The notes: generated by a model from the letters alone, not told the origin. Numbered from the stretch's first letter, positions 1-8,133 are shown. The stretch: DNA of 64,000 nucleotides from Actinoplanes palleronii (GCF_016862315.1 NZ_BOMS01000019.1:1-64000), one strand, 5' to 3'. Numbers and translations are program-made.

Positions 1-3
1 ACT

Positions 4-642
4 TCAGGAGTCGGTGGGCTGGGGCTTGTGGCGCCAGATCCACCACAGGCCGATGAACGGGAGGACCAGGGGGACGTAGCCGTAGCCGCTGCCGAAGCGG
101 GACCAGACTGTGGCGTCCGGGAAGGCGACCCGGTCGGCGATGCTCAGGGTGCCGACGACCAGCACGCCGATCAGCTCGATGGTGCAGCTGACCAGGGCGA
201 TCAGTCGGCCGCGGACCCCGCCGACCGCCAGGCCGACGGTGGCCGCGATGTAGACCAGGCCGGCCAGCCCGGAGAGCAGGTAGGCCAGCGGGGCCTCGCC
301 GAAGTGCGTGGTGATCTGGACCAGGGCGCGGGCGCTGGCCGAGAGCGCGAATGTGCCGTAGACCAGCAGCAACACCCGCCCCAGACCGGTGCCGAGCGCG
401 GCATCCCGCGGCCGAGCCTTCGCCGCGGGAGAGGGCGCCGCGGGAGAGGGGGCCGCAGGAGAGGGCACCGCGGGAGAGGGGGCCGCGGGAGAGGGCACGG
501 CGGGAGAGGGCACGGCGGGAGAGGGCACCGCGGGAGAGGGCACCGCGGGAGAGGGCGCGGCGGAAGAGGGCACCGCGGGAGAGGGGGCCGCGGGAGAGGG
601 GGTTGCGGGGGGAGGGGTGCCGGGGGAGGGGTCAGACGACAT
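4..642 (-). CDS. Membrane protein with Pro-Ser-Pro-Ala repeat N-terminus
   Basis: A 212-residue protein of unknown function. Residues 5-74 are fourteen near-perfect pentapeptides of the type PSPAV or PSPAA, a low-complexity, uncharged stretch. From about residue 85 there are four predicted hydrophobic segments, followed by a short polar tail ending in KPQPTDS. The ATG start lies inside the last codons of the upstream membrane-protein gene (11-base overlap), so the two are probably translated together and may form a complex. The hydrophobic part looks like a small actinobacterial integral membrane protein; I cannot name a family. The repeat tract is the likely variable part between strains. 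Confidence 0.75.
   Translation of the reverse strand: MSSDPSPGTPPPATPSPAAPSPAVPSSAAPSPAVPSPAVPSPAVPSPAVPSPAAPSPAVPSPAAPSPAAPSPAAKARPRDAALGTGLGRVLLLVYGTFALSASARALVQITTHFGEAPLAYLLSGLAGLVYIAATVGLAVGGVRGRLIALVSCTIELIGVLVVGTLSIADRVAFPDATVWSRFGSGYGYVPLVLPFIGLWWIWRHKPQPTDS
421..630 (-). repeat. 15-bp tandem repeat, 14 units, coding
   Basis: Fourteen consecutive 15-bp units encode the pentapeptide P-S-P-A-A/V in frame within the membrane protein at 4-642. Units differ mainly at the codon encoding Ala or Val and at one PSSAA and two N-terminal variants ([10 protein letters not shown]). The unit length is a multiple of three, so copy-number change would keep the reading frame. Confidence 0.9.
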
Positions 643-1000
643 GGGTCACCTCGGCGATCTGCTGCAGGCGCAGCACCAGAACGGGCAGAATGATCGCGCC
701 GACCCCGAGGATCAGGGTGCCCCAGCGGGTCGGTTCGAGCTTGGCCAGCCAGAGCGCGGCCGGGCAGAAGGCGATCGTGGTGATCAGGTAGCCACCGAAC
801 GTGGCGGTGTCCGCCGGGCGGGTGCCGTCGAAGAGGCCGATCACGGCGACCACCACGAGGACCGCGGCCAGGGCGCTGAGCGCGGCCATGGTCAGCAGGT
901 CGAGGCGGCTGGGCGCGCGGTCGAGCGCGCTGCGCAGCAGATACCACGCCGCCAGGAGGAGAGCGACGACGATCGTCGCCGTCGAGAGGGGACCGTTCAC
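632..1000 (-). CDS. Small four-helix membrane protein
   Basis: A 122-residue hydrophobic protein of unknown function. I placed the start at a GTG (VNGPLSTA) directly before the first hydrophobic helix; longer readings into the oppositely oriented oxidoreductase gene are not credible. Four hydrophobic segments can be seen (about residues 7-20, 36-55, 68-82 and 92-110). It overlaps the next gene by 11 bases and is divergent from the Gfo/Idh oxidoreductase with an 79-base gap that must hold both promoters. Role unknown. Confidence 0.65.
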   Translation of the reverse strand: MNGPLSTATIVVALLLAAWYLLRSALDRAPSRLDLLTMAALSALAAVLVVVAVIGLFDGTRPADTATFGGYLITTIAFCPAALWLAKLEPTRWGTLILGVGAIILPVLVLRLQQIAEVTHVV

Positions 1001-1079
1001 CCGGCACAGGTTACTGAGGTGCCGCTGGGCTGGTAACTTCCGGCCCGGGAGATCCTTTAGCGGAGAGGTGGTCGAACCG

Positions 1080-1976
1080 GTGCGGTTCGGATTATTCGGT
1101 ACGGGTCCGTGGGCACACATGGTGCACTCCGAGGCGCTGGCCCGGCATCCACGGGCCGAGCTGGCCGGTGTCTGGGGCCGGAACCCGGAGAAGGCCGCCG
1201 AGCTGGCGGAGAAGCACGGGACCCGCGCGTACGCGGACCCGGACGAGCTGATCGCGGCGGTGGACGCGGTCGCGATCGCGCTGCCGCCGGACGTGCAGGC
1301 CCCGATCGCCATCCGGGCGGCGCGCGCCGGCAAACATCTGTTGCTGGACAAGCCGGTCTCCCTGCGTACCGAAGAGGCTGTTGAATTGGCCTCGGCCGTC
1401 GCGGACCGGGAGGTGGCATCGGTCGTCTTCTTCACCCGGCGTTTCGTGCCGGAGTGGGCGGAGTTCCTGGACGAGGCGGTGGCGACCGGCGGCTGGACCG
1501 AGGCCCGGGTGGACCACCTCGGTTCGATCTTCACGCCGGACAACCCGTTCGGCGCCTCGGCCTGGCGCAAGGAGCGCGGCGGGCTCTGGGACGTCGGCCC
1601 GCACGCGCTGTCGCTGGTGCTGCCGGTGCTCGGCCCGGTGACCGAGGTGACCGGTCTGGCCGGCAACCGCGACCTGACCGCGCTGGTGCTCCGGCACGAG
1701 GGCGGCGCGATCAGCCGGCTCACCCTTTCGGTGGACGCGCCGGAGGCGGCGGGCCGGGCGGTGACCGAGTTCTTCGGCGAGGCCGGGATCCGTGCCCTGC
1801 CGTCCGTCGACTTCGACGCGGTCACGCTCTACGGCCTGGCGCTGGACCAGCTGCTGACCGCCGCCGACGGTGGCGCGGCGTCGGCGCTCGACGTGGACTT
1901 CGGCGTCACGGTGACCCGGATCCTGGAAGCTGCCGAGGAGTCGATCCGGGACGGCCGGACGGTCCGGATCAGCTGA
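1080..1976 (+). CDS. Gfo/Idh/MocA-family oxidoreductase
   Basis: A 298-residue NAD(P)-dependent oxidoreductase of the Gfo/Idh/MocA family, which typically oxidises sugars, inositols or related polyols in the cytoplasm. The N-terminus carries the Rossmann motif GLFGTGPWA, followed by GVWGRNPEKAAELA, a typical beta2-alphaB segment. The motif LLLDKPVSL is the family's E/D-K-P signature with the catalytic-region lysine. The GTG at 1080 was chosen because a GGAGAGG ribosome site lies 11 bases upstream; a GTG at 1068 is possible but would sit on that site. Slightly shorter than the usual 330-380 residues. Substrate cannot be told from sequence or neighbours. Confidence 0.85.
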   Translation: MRFGLFGTGPWAHMVHSEALARHPRAELAGVWGRNPEKAAELAEKHGTRAYADPDELIAAVDAVAIALPPDVQAPIAIRAARAGKHLLLDKPVSLRTEEAVELASAVADREVASVVFFTRRFVPEWAEFLDEAVATGGWTEARVDHLGSIFTPDNPFGASAWRKERGGLWDVGPHALSLVLPVLGPVTEVTGLAGNRDLTALVLRHEGGAISRLTLSVDAPEAAGRAVTEFFGEAGIRALPSVDFDAVTLYGLALDQLLTAADGGAASALDVDFGVTVTRILEAAEESIRDGRTVRIS

Positions 1977-1984
1977 TCACTTTC

Positions 1985-2017
1985 GGTCCCGTGGGCGGCG
2001 TCGCGGCCCACGGGACC
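1985..2017. terminator. Perfect 12-bp hairpin between convergent genes
   Basis: GGTCCCGTGGGC pairs perfectly with GCCCACGGGACC around a 9-base loop. It lies 8 bases after the oxidoreductase stop and 8 bases after the stop of the convergent 60-residue gene, so it can serve both. No clear U-run, as is common in actinobacteria. Confidence 0.75.
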
Positions 2018-2024
2018 TGCCCGG

Positions 2025-2207
2025 TCACGGTACGGTGCGCTCGATCGCGGCGGCGCCGTCGCGCTCCAGCTCGGCCCGGGCGCGGGCGACGTTCTCCGGT
2101 GTCGGGTACTTCCCCTGAGCCACCGCCAGGTCCTCGGGGTCCCAGGGTTGCTCGGCTCCGGTACGCCAGATCGGCGAGTCCTCCGGCGGTTTCTGGATCG
2201 TGCTCAC
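2025..2207 (-). CDS. Small conserved-looking hypothetical protein
   Basis: A 60-residue polar protein (begins STIQKPPEDSPIWRTG, ends AAIERTVP). The GTG start is fixed by an excellent AAGGAGG ribosome site 6 bases upstream, which supports that it is a real gene. It is rich in Pro, Glu and Ala with a short helical stretch (PENVARARAELERDG). No membrane segment, signal or known motif. It converges on the oxidoreductase and shares its terminator. Function unknown. Confidence 0.7.
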   Translation of the reverse strand: MSTIQKPPEDSPIWRTGAEQPWDPEDLAVAQGKYPTPENVARARAELERDGAAAIERTVP

Positions 2208-2579
2208 GGCGGCCTCCTTCAGGTGATGTCCGGGCGGTTTTGGGGCCCGGTTTCCCATTCTGTACGCCGGGTAGCGGCAAGGTGGTCCGAACTGAGCGCT
2301 AACTGGACAGAACCTGCGCGTTACGGATGGACGCATAGTAGCGAGACGAATACATTTTCGCCTGTCATGCGTGCCCGGGACGACACGTCCCGTCAACGGC
2401 CCCGCGGGCCTGCGGGTCGCCGCCGGCGCGCGTGAGGTGAGGGGACGGATCTGCATGACGCACCACCGCACCGCAGCGAGACGAGTGCCGGACCATCGGA
2501 CGATCGAGCGGCACGGCGCCGCGCCCGCCGGGGATGCCGCGGGCGACGGCCGGAGGGGCGTGCCGAGAGTGGGCCGGGT
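2208..2579. other. Intergenic region, mostly non-coding
   Basis: A 372-base stretch between the divergent 60-residue gene and the gene at 2580. The part around 2280-2370 is less G+C-rich than its surroundings and is the likely promoter zone for one or both flanks. Apart from a possible 42-codon reading frame at 2455-2583 (listed separately) I see no gene, repeat or RNA structure that I can name. Confidence 0.5.
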
Positions 2580-2583
2580 ATGA
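2455..2583 (+). CDS. Possible 42-residue upstream reading frame
   Basis: An ATG preceded 9 bases upstream by a G-rich GAGGGGA site opens 42 codons (begins MTHHRTAARR), rich in Arg and His. Its TGA overlaps the ATG of the next gene as ATGA, the classic coupling arrangement. Composition is what random high-G+C sequence would give, so this may be only a leader or no gene at all. Confidence 0.25.
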   Translation: MTHHRTAARRVPDHRTIERHGAAPAGDAAGDGRRGVPRVGRV

Positions 2584-2936
2584 CCGGCCTCTGGGACGCC
2601 GAACGCGACGCCGGCGAGGTGGTGCGGGCCCTGGCGGGGCTGGCGGCGCTGCTGAACCAGGACCCCGCGGACCCCGGCCCGGACGAGGAGACCCTGCGGA
2701 TCATGCGGCAGCTCGCCGTGAACGGCGCGGCGTCCGCGTCCCGGGTCCAGGGCTATCTGCACGAGCAGCGGGGCGCCGGTGACGGCGACGCGGCCGCGGT
2801 GCCACCGGCGCTGGGCGAGTGGCGCGACTGGGTGCCACCGCGTGGTCATCTGTTCGGCGCGCGCCGGGGACACGCCCCCGCCGCCCGCCGGGTCAACGAG
2901 GTGCCGCAGCCGCGCCGGTGTGATCCCGGGGAGTGA
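2580..2936 (+). CDS. Hypothetical protein
   Basis: A 118-residue reading frame with an acidic helical first half (about residues 1-70, with hydrophobic spacing typical of a helical bundle) and a basic, low-complexity tail. The tail and stop codon lie inside the first copy of a 45-bp direct repeat, so the natural C-terminus may have been altered by that duplication. The ribosome site is weak; coupling to the 42-codon frame upstream is possible. No family recognised. Confidence 0.45.
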   Translation: MTGLWDAERDAGEVVRALAGLAALLNQDPADPGPDEETLRIMRQLAVNGAASASRVQGYLHEQRGAGDGDAAAVPPALGEWRDWVPPRGHLFGARRGHAPAARRVNEVPQPRRCDPGE

Positions 2937-2992
2937 CGGTCGCTCCGCGAGGTGCCGCAGCGGCGCCGGTGTGATCCCGGGGAGTGACGCTC
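2897..2992. repeat. Two direct copies of a 45-bp repeat
   Basis: Copies at 2897-2941 and 2948-2992 differ at only two or three positions and are 51 bases apart. The first holds the stop codon of the gene at 2580-2936, the second ends at the stop codon of the convergent AraC-family gene. Confidence 0.85.
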
Positions 2993-3965
2993 ACGCCGTC
3001 CGGCGCAACGTGTCGGACGGCGACACCCCGAAGCGCGTCCGGTAGGCCGAGGCGAAGCGGCCCAGGTGGGCGAAGCCCCAGCGATGGGCCACCGCCGCGA
3101 CGGTGACCATCGCCGGGTCGGCCCGGCGCAGCGTCTCGTGCGCCCGGGTGAGCCGGGTCTGGTGCAGGTATGCCATCGGCGTGCAGCCGAGGTGCCGGCG
3201 GAAGCCCTCCTGCAGCGAGCGCACGCTCATCCGCGCGATCCGGGCCAGGTCGGCGACCGTGAACGCCCGGTCCGGCTCGGCGTCGATGGCGTCCAGGGCC
3301 CGGCGGATCGCCCGGGGCGGCCCGGCGGTGGCCGGCGCGACCAGCTCGGCGTGGTAGCGGTGCGGGACGCTGAGCAGCAGCCCGCTCAGCACGCTGCTGC
3401 ACAGGTGCTCGGCGACCAGCGGCCGGAAGATCAGGCTGGCCTCGTGGTCCAGTTCGTCGTGCATCAGCCGGATCAGCCGGCTCCAGCTGTGCGCCGGGCC
3501 GCCGGTCAGATCAAAAGCGGCCGGGAGGTCGATCGGTCCCTCGACCGGGTGACCCAGCAGGGCGGCCAGTTCACTCTCCAGGGCGCAGCGGTCGATGCGG
3601 ACGTCGAGCTCGGCGGACGGCGCCTGCGGTCGAAGGTAGACCGGATCGCCGGGGCGGAAGGTGACCGCGGTGGACGGTCCGGCGGTGACCTCGTGGCCGT
3701 TGCGCCGGGCTGTCACGCGCCCCGCGGTCGGCAAGGTCACGTGATAGGCGTCCCCTTCGGTCGCGACGAGTGTCGCCCGGCCGGTGAAGCGGAAATGGCC
3801 GACGGTAAGGGGTCCGAGTTGGATCACATTGACCTGGATCACGCTCTCGGCGCTCTCCGGTTCGCCCAGCGTCACCGGATGATAGAAACGATTCAGCACG
3901 TCACGAGCCGCCTGGCCGCCGGTGCTGTCAGAGTGGACAGTCCCCGGGGCCACCGGGTCACGCAT
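2991..3965 (-). CDS. AraC-family transcriptional regulator
   Basis: A 324-residue DNA-binding regulator. The C-terminal 100 residues hold the two helix-turn-helix units of the AraC/XylS family: FTVADLARIARMSVRSLQEG for the first and VTVAAVAHRWGFAHLGRFAS for the second, with the family's RFG-x-SPS ending (RFGVSPSDTL). The N-terminal 200 residues look like the 'AraC-binding-like' sensor domain of regulators such as OruR/FeaR-type proteins, with no membrane segment. Upstream, 288 bases separate it from the divergent STAS gene. Ligand and targets unknown. The stop codon sits at the end of a 45-bp repeat. Confidence 0.9.
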   Translation of the reverse strand: MRDPVAPGTVHSDSTGGQAARDVLNRFYHPVTLGEPESAESVIQVNVIQLGPLTVGHFRFTGRATLVATEGDAYHVTLPTAGRVTARRNGHEVTAGPSTAVTFRPGDPVYLRPQAPSAELDVRIDRCALESELAALLGHPVEGPIDLPAAFDLTGGPAHSWSRLIRLMHDELDHEASLIFRPLVAEHLCSSVLSGLLLSVPHRYHAELVAPATAGPPRAIRRALDAIDAEPDRAFTVADLARIARMSVRSLQEGFRRHLGCTPMAYLHQTRLTRAHETLRRADPAMVTVAAVAHRWGFAHLGRFASAYRTRFGVSPSDTLRRTA

Positions 3966-4253
3966 GCATTCCGTTGCTCCATCGCATACGGTGAGTATTC
4001 GGCCAGGGTCAGTGGACAGTCAACGTGGTCGTCACACAGTGACCGTTCCAGCACATTCCGGCCATATGAACTACTCTGGCGTTCCGCGCCTACGTGGCGT
4101 AACTTGCAGACCAGCGGATTGTTGTAGGAACGCGGGTTCCTGTGGCGTCTCCCAGCGAACGCCGCGTGACGTACGACCTTTGTATCCGGGTCGGCGTGTC
4201 ATGTCCCGCGGCAAGTCGGCGTCGGACCCTCCGAGGCCAGGAAGAGGGCAGCT
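3966..4253. other. Divergent promoter region, AraC / STAS genes
   Basis: 288 bases between divergent genes. It contains a short inverted repeat, AGGAAC-gcgg-GTTCCT, at about 4127-4142, and otherwise unstructured sequence that should hold both promoters. I could not assign a convincing -35/-10 pair. Confidence 0.4.
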
Positions 4254-4610
4254 GTGTATCTGCCGATCACGACCCGCCAGCTGGCCGACGGCACCGTCGA
4301 GATCGCCCCGAGCGGCGAGATCGACTTGGACAACGCCCACGTCATGCGGGACGCCGTCAACGACGTGCTGACCACCATGACGGCCAGCAAGATCTGTCTG
4401 GACCTGCAGCGCGTGATGCTGATCGACAGCATCGGGATCGGCATCCTGGTGGCCTGTTTCCACACCGCCGCCGCCAGCGGCATCAAGCTGGTGGTCAGCC
4501 ACCCCAGTGCCACGGTGTACCGGCAACTCTGGGTCTCCGGGCTGGTCGGGCTGCTGGGCTGCGCCGAGCCGCCGTCACCGCGCACGTCGGTGGGCCTGCG
4601 CCCGTCCTGA
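4254..4610 (+). CDS. STAS-domain anti-sigma factor antagonist
   Basis: A 118-residue single-domain STAS protein of the SpoIIAA/RsbV type, which binds an anti-sigma (HATPase/RsbW-like) kinase and frees a sigma factor. The core reads PSGEIDLDNA near residue 20 (beta-strand and alpha1) and MLIDSIGIGIL with Ser-59 as the conserved phosphorylation site. GTG start with GGAAGAGG upstream. No anti-sigma kinase or sigma gene is next to it, so the partner is encoded elsewhere. Followed by a strong bidirectional terminator. Confidence 0.88.
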   Translation: MYLPITTRQLADGTVEIAPSGEIDLDNAHVMRDAVNDVLTTMTASKICLDLQRVMLIDSIGIGILVACFHTAAASGIKLVVSHPSATVYRQLWVSGLVGLLGCAEPPSPRTSVGLRPS

Positions 4611-4620
4611 TCCAGCCACG

Positions 4621-4659
4621 TTTTTTCGGCCGGGGCGCGGACGCGCCCCGGCCGTTTAC
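4621..4659. terminator. Bidirectional Rho-independent terminator
   Basis: A perfect 12-bp stem (4627-4638 with 4643-4654) with a GGAC loop. It is flanked by six T on the left, giving a U-run for the minus-strand MFS gene, and by TTT on the right for the STAS gene. Confidence 0.9.
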
Positions 4660-4661
4660 GT

Positions 4662-6233
4662 TCAGTGCGGTGGCGCCGCGGCCTGCTCCTGGGCCGCCCG
4701 CTCGTCACCGGAGAGCGTGGACAGCGGCTTCTCCTTGATGAAGGCCACCGCGACGATCGCCAGGAACGCGATCGGCGCGCCGATCAGGAACAGGTGCGCG
4801 GTCGCCGTTCCGTAGATCTCCCGGACCACGGTCAGCACCTCGGGCGGCAGCGTGGTCAGGTCGGGCACCTTGGCGGTGCCGCCGGTGGCGGCCGTGCCGA
4901 ACTTCTCGCTGAACAGCGAGGTGACCTTGCCGGCCAGCACCGCGCCCAGCGCACTGACCCCGATCGAGCCGCCCATGCTGCGGAAGAACGTCAGCGCCGA
5001 GGTGGTGGCGCCGAGCTCGCTGGCCGGCACGTCGTTCTGCGCGGCCAGCACCAGGTTCTGCATCAGCATGCCGACGCCGACGCCGAGCACCGCCATGTAG
5101 AGCGAGATCAGCGGGACCGAGGTGGTGGCGCCGATCGTGCTCAGCAGCAGCATCCCGCCGGTCATCACGACCGCGCCGGCCACCAGGTACCTCTTCCACC
5201 TGCCGTACTTGGTGATCAGCTGACCGGCGATCGTGGACGAGACCAGCAGACCGAAGATCATCGGCAGGCTCATCAGGCCGGCCACCGTCGGCGACTTGCC
5301 CAGCGAGAACTGGAAGTACTGCGACAGGAACACCGTGCCGCCGAACAACGCGACGCCGACCAGCACGCTCGCGATGATGGTGAGGCTGACCGTCCGGTGC
5401 CGGAAGATGCCGAGCGGGATGATCGGCTCGGCCGCGCGGGACTCCACCCACACCGCCAGGGCCAGCAGCAGCACCCCGCCGGCCACGAACGCGACGGTCT
5501 GCACCGACGCCCAGGCGAAGTGCTGACCGGCCAGCGTGGACCAGATCAGCAGCGTGCTCACCCCGGCCGTGATCAGCAGCGCGCCCAGCCAGTCGATGGT
5601 CACGGCGCGCCGGGTCACCGGCAGGTGCAGGGTCTTCTGCAGCATCGCGATCGCGGCGACCGAGAACGGCACCCCGATCAGGAAGCACCAGCGCCAGCCC
5701 AGCCAGGACGTGTCCACCAGGACGCCGCCGATCAGCGGGCCGGCGATGGTGGCGACGCCGAAGACCGCGCCGAACAGCCCGGAGTACCGGCCCAGTTCGC
5801 GCGGCGGGATCATCGCGGCCATCACGATCATCGCGAGGGCCGACATACCGCCCGCGCCGACGCCCTGGGCGATCCGGCTGAGCAGCAGGATCTCGACGTT
5901 CGGGGCCAGGCCGGCGATCAGCGAGCCGAGCACGAACAGGCCGAGCGAGAGCTGGATCAGCAGTTTCTTGCTGTAGAGGTCGGCCATCTTGCCCCAGAGC
6001 GGGACGGTGGCGGTCATCGCGAGCAGCTCGGTGGTGACGATCCAGGTGTAGACGGACTGGCTGCCACCCAGCTCGGCGATGATCGTCGGCAGGGCGTTGG
6101 CGACCACCGTGGACGCCAGGATGCTGACGAACATGCCCAGCATCAGGCCGGACAGCGCCTGGACGACCTCGCGATGGGTCATCCGGCCGTCGGTGGGTTC
6201 GGTGGTTTCGTCGGCGGTGGGTTGGGCGGTCAT
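4662..6233 (-). CDS. DHA2-family MFS drug exporter (EmrB/QacA type)
   Basis: A 523-residue membrane transporter with about 14 hydrophobic segments, the usual size for DHA2 drug:H+ antiporters. Motif A is visible as GKMADLYSKK (residues about 81-90), and the antiporter motif C as AVFGVATIAGPLIGG (about 155-170). Opposite in the membrane is a long C-terminal loop before the last helix. It begins 7 bases after the stop of the TetR-family gene, so the two form an operon that is probably autoregulated from the palindrome upstream of the TetR gene. Exported compounds unknown; likely toxic hydrophobic small molecules or self-made metabolites. Confidence 0.9.
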   Translation of the reverse strand: MTAQPTADETTEPTDGRMTHREVVQALSGLMLGMFVSILASTVVANALPTIIAELGGSQSVYTWIVTTELLAMTATVPLWGKMADLYSKKLLIQLSLGLFVLGSLIAGLAPNVEILLLSRIAQGVGAGGMSALAMIVMAAMIPPRELGRYSGLFGAVFGVATIAGPLIGGVLVDTSWLGWRWCFLIGVPFSVAAIAMLQKTLHLPVTRRAVTIDWLGALLITAGVSTLLIWSTLAGQHFAWASVQTVAFVAGGVLLLALAVWVESRAAEPIIPLGIFRHRTVSLTIIASVLVGVALFGGTVFLSQYFQFSLGKSPTVAGLMSLPMIFGLLVSSTIAGQLITKYGRWKRYLVAGAVVMTGGMLLLSTIGATTSVPLISLYMAVLGVGVGMLMQNLVLAAQNDVPASELGATTSALTFFRSMGGSIGVSALGAVLAGKVTSLFSEKFGTAATGGTAKVPDLTTLPPEVLTVVREIYGTATAHLFLIGAPIAFLAIVAVAFIKEKPLSTLSGDERAAQEQAAAPPH

Positions 6234-6240
6234 CGCTTCC

Positions 6241-6885
6241 TCAGGGGGTGGGGGTGGGATCTTTCAGGCCGGCGGCGACCAGGCCGAAGGCCTCATGCAG
6301 GTGGTCGGCGAGAGACGTTGCCGGATCGGTCGCGGTTGTCCTCGCGCCTCCGGCGGTCTTGGGTACGCCGGGCAGCTCGGTTCCGGCAGCCCACCGCATC
6401 AGCGCGACCCGCAGCGCGGCACCGGTGACCGCGGCCAGCACCGGCGGGAACGCGTGCTCCGGCGGCAGCCCGAGCCGTCCCGCGATCGCGGCGGCCATCT
6501 CCTGCTCGGCGGTCGCGGCGATGGCGGCCAGCCGGGGGAGCAGCTGCGGATTGTTGGTGATCACCCGGAATCGGAGCAGCCACAGTTCCCGGTCGTCCTG
6601 GATCTGCCGGATCGCCGGGGCGAGCGCCGCCTCGACGGCGCTCAGGGCCGGGCCGGGCGGGGCGGCGAGCATCAGCTCCCGCGGGTCGGCGCAGCCCTCC
6701 AGGGGGTCGCCGACCAGGGCGTCGTCCTTGGAGGCGAAGTAGTTGAAGAACGTGCGCGGGGAGACGCCCGCGGCCTCGCTGATCTCGTCGACCGTGACAC
6801 GGTCAGCGCCGCGCTCGTCGGCGAGCCGGAGCGCGGCGCTGATCAGGGCGAGGCGGGTCTGCCGCCGCTTGTGGTCCCGGTTCAC
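6241..6885 (-). CDS. TetR-family repressor of the MFS operon
   Basis: A 214-residue TetR/AcrR regulator. The N-terminal helix-turn-helix is clear: VTVDEISEAAGVSPRTFFNY (residues about 25-44), with the family's F-x-Y-F-x-S-K-D/E ending. The remaining 150 residues are the ligand-binding, dimerising domain. First gene of an operon with the MFS exporter. An excellent 25-bp palindrome 18 bases upstream of its start is the probable operator, consistent with repression of itself and the pump until ligand binds. Confidence 0.92.
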   Translation of the reverse strand: MNRDHKRRQTRLALISAALRLADERGADRVTVDEISEAAGVSPRTFFNYFASKDDALVGDPLEGCADPRELMLAAPPGPALSAVEAALAPAIRQIQDDRELWLLRFRVITNNPQLLPRLAAIAATAEQEMAAAIAGRLGLPPEHAFPPVLAAVTGAALRVALMRWAAGTELPGVPKTAGGARTTATDPATSLADHLHEAFGLVAAGLKDPTPTP

Positions 6886-6902
6886 GCCGGGGAGGTTACG
6901 CG

Positions 6903-6927
6903 AAACTTTGCAGAGACTGTAAAGTTT
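6903..6927. promoter_or_regulatory. Palindromic operator for the TetR regulator
   Basis: Inverted repeat AAACTTTGCAG-aga-CTGTAAAGTTT, one mismatch in 11-bp arms. It lies directly upstream of the TetR gene on the minus strand, just after the stop region of the hydrolase gene. Size and spacing fit TetR-family operators; the A+T-rich arms stand out from the high-G+C background. Confidence 0.8.
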
Positions 6928-7737
6928 TTACAGATGGCGTTCCAGGAAGTCCACCGTGGCCGAAACCGCCCGGCCGACGTACGGGTCCACGTCGTACAGA
7001 TCCACGTGGCGGGTGCAGTCCAGCCACAGCGTCTCGTCGGCGTGCATCGCCTCGGCCAGCTCCGGCGAGCAGTAGTCGTCCACCCTGCCGTGCACGATCA
7101 GGCTCGGCGGCAGCAGCGGGCGTACGCCCAGCACGTCGAGCGTCATGAGGCTGTGCAGCGAGCCCCGGGTGACCCGGTTCGGCCAGCCGGGGGAGCCGAT
7201 CCACTTGCCGTAGTACGACAACGGCTCCTCACCCGGCATCGCCGCCTCGCCGTCCGGTGCGACCGCGGGGATCTCCTCGTCGTACCGGGCCAGCATGCCG
7301 GCCAGCGCGTCCCGGTAGGCCGCCAGGCCCATCCGCTCGGCGAACCACGCGGGGCTGTTGTACGCGCCGGCGATCCCGGCCACCGCGCGGACCCGGGGGT
7401 CGGTGGCGGCGGCGCGCATCGCGTAACCGGCGCCGAGGCAGATGCCGACGACTGCCCGGTCGTACCCGTCGAGCAGGCCGACGGCGGCCCGCAGGTCGGC
7501 CAGTTTGCCCTGGCTGTCCTCGTGTCCGGGTCGGCCCTCGCTGGCGCCGTGGCCGCGGTGGTCGAAGGCCAGGGTGGTGATGCCGGCCGCGGTGAGGCGC
7601 TCCGCGTACTCGGCCACCACCTGCTCCTTGACCCCGGTGAAGGGGCCGGTGAGCACGGCGGCACGACGGCCTGGGGCGGTACGCAGCACCCCGGCGAGTT
7701 GCAGTCCCTCGCTGAAGAACGTCACTGTCTCGGTCAC
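6928..7737 (-). CDS. Alpha/beta hydrolase with Cys nucleophile
   Basis: A 269-residue cytoplasmic alpha/beta-hydrolase. The nucleophile elbow reads G-I-C100-L-G, so cysteine replaces the usual serine, as in dienelactone hydrolases. Upstream the motif FDHRGHGASEG (about residues 58-68) is the oxyanion-side HGxS-like strand of this fold. The candidate acid and His are in the C-terminal quarter (GRVDDY and CTRHVDLYD). Its stop is next to the TetR operator, and it is divergent from an HxlR regulator that probably controls it. Substrate unknown. Confidence 0.8.
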   Translation of the reverse strand: MTETVTFFSEGLQLAGVLRTAPGRRAAVLTGPFTGVKEQVVAEYAERLTAAGITTLAFDHRGHGASEGRPGHEDSQGKLADLRAAVGLLDGYDRAVVGICLGAGYAMRAAATDPRVRAVAGIAGAYNSPAWFAERMGLAAYRDALAGMLARYDEEIPAVAPDGEAAMPGEEPLSYYGKWIGSPGWPNRVTRGSLHSLMTLDVLGVRPLLPPSLIVHGRVDDYCSPELAEAMHADETLWLDCTRHVDLYDVDPYVGRAVSATVDFLERHL

Positions 7738-7806
7738 GGCCCGACGCTAGGCTGCCGGGGCGGCGCGGGAGAAGAAGGCACTTTCGGGTACCCATGGGGG
7801 TGGAGC

Positions 7807-8133
7807 GTGGATCTGGTCGTACCGGACGTGCTGGAGGAGGGCTGTGTCACGCGGCAGGCCCTGGAACGGCTCGCGGTGAAGTGGCGGGTGCTGCTGATCT
7901 ACGCGCTGGCCGACGGGGCGCAACGGCCGGCCCGGCTGCGCCGGCGGATCCCCGGGATCACCCCGAAGATGCTCACCGAGACGCTGCGCGGGATGGAGGC
8001 GGACGGCCTGGTGCTGCGCCGGGTCCACAAGCCCGACCCGCCGCAGCACGTCGAATACGAGCTGACCGCGCTCGGCCGCACCCTGCGCGAGCCGCTCGCC
8101 GCGATCTGCGACTGGGCCCGCGAGCACGGCTAG
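7807..8133 (+). CDS. HxlR-family winged-helix regulator
   Basis: A 108-residue transcription factor. The family pattern is clear: an N-terminal Cys (EEGCVTRQALERLAVKW), WRVLLIYAL, then RLRRRIPGITPKMLTETLR for the recognition helix and EYELTALGRTL for the wing and dimer helix. The GTG start has GGGGGTGGAG just upstream. It is divergent from the Cys-type hydrolase across a 69-base gap, the usual arrangement for HxlR proteins that repress a neighbouring enzyme in response to reactive electrophiles; that role is inferred. Confidence 0.88.
   Translation: MDLVVPDVLEEGCVTRQALERLAVKWRVLLIYALADGAQRPARLRRRIPGITPKMLTETLRGMEADGLVLRRVHKPDPPQHVEYELTALGRTLREPLAAICDWAREHG

Noticed and set aside
421..630. 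Tandem repeats as a CRISPR array
   Set aside because: 15-bp units without spacers, in frame within a coding sequence; no cas genes.
4665..6428. A 587-codon plus-strand frame opposite the MFS gene
   Set aside because: Gln/Arg/Asp/His-rich antisense composition; the MFS protein has clear membrane helices.
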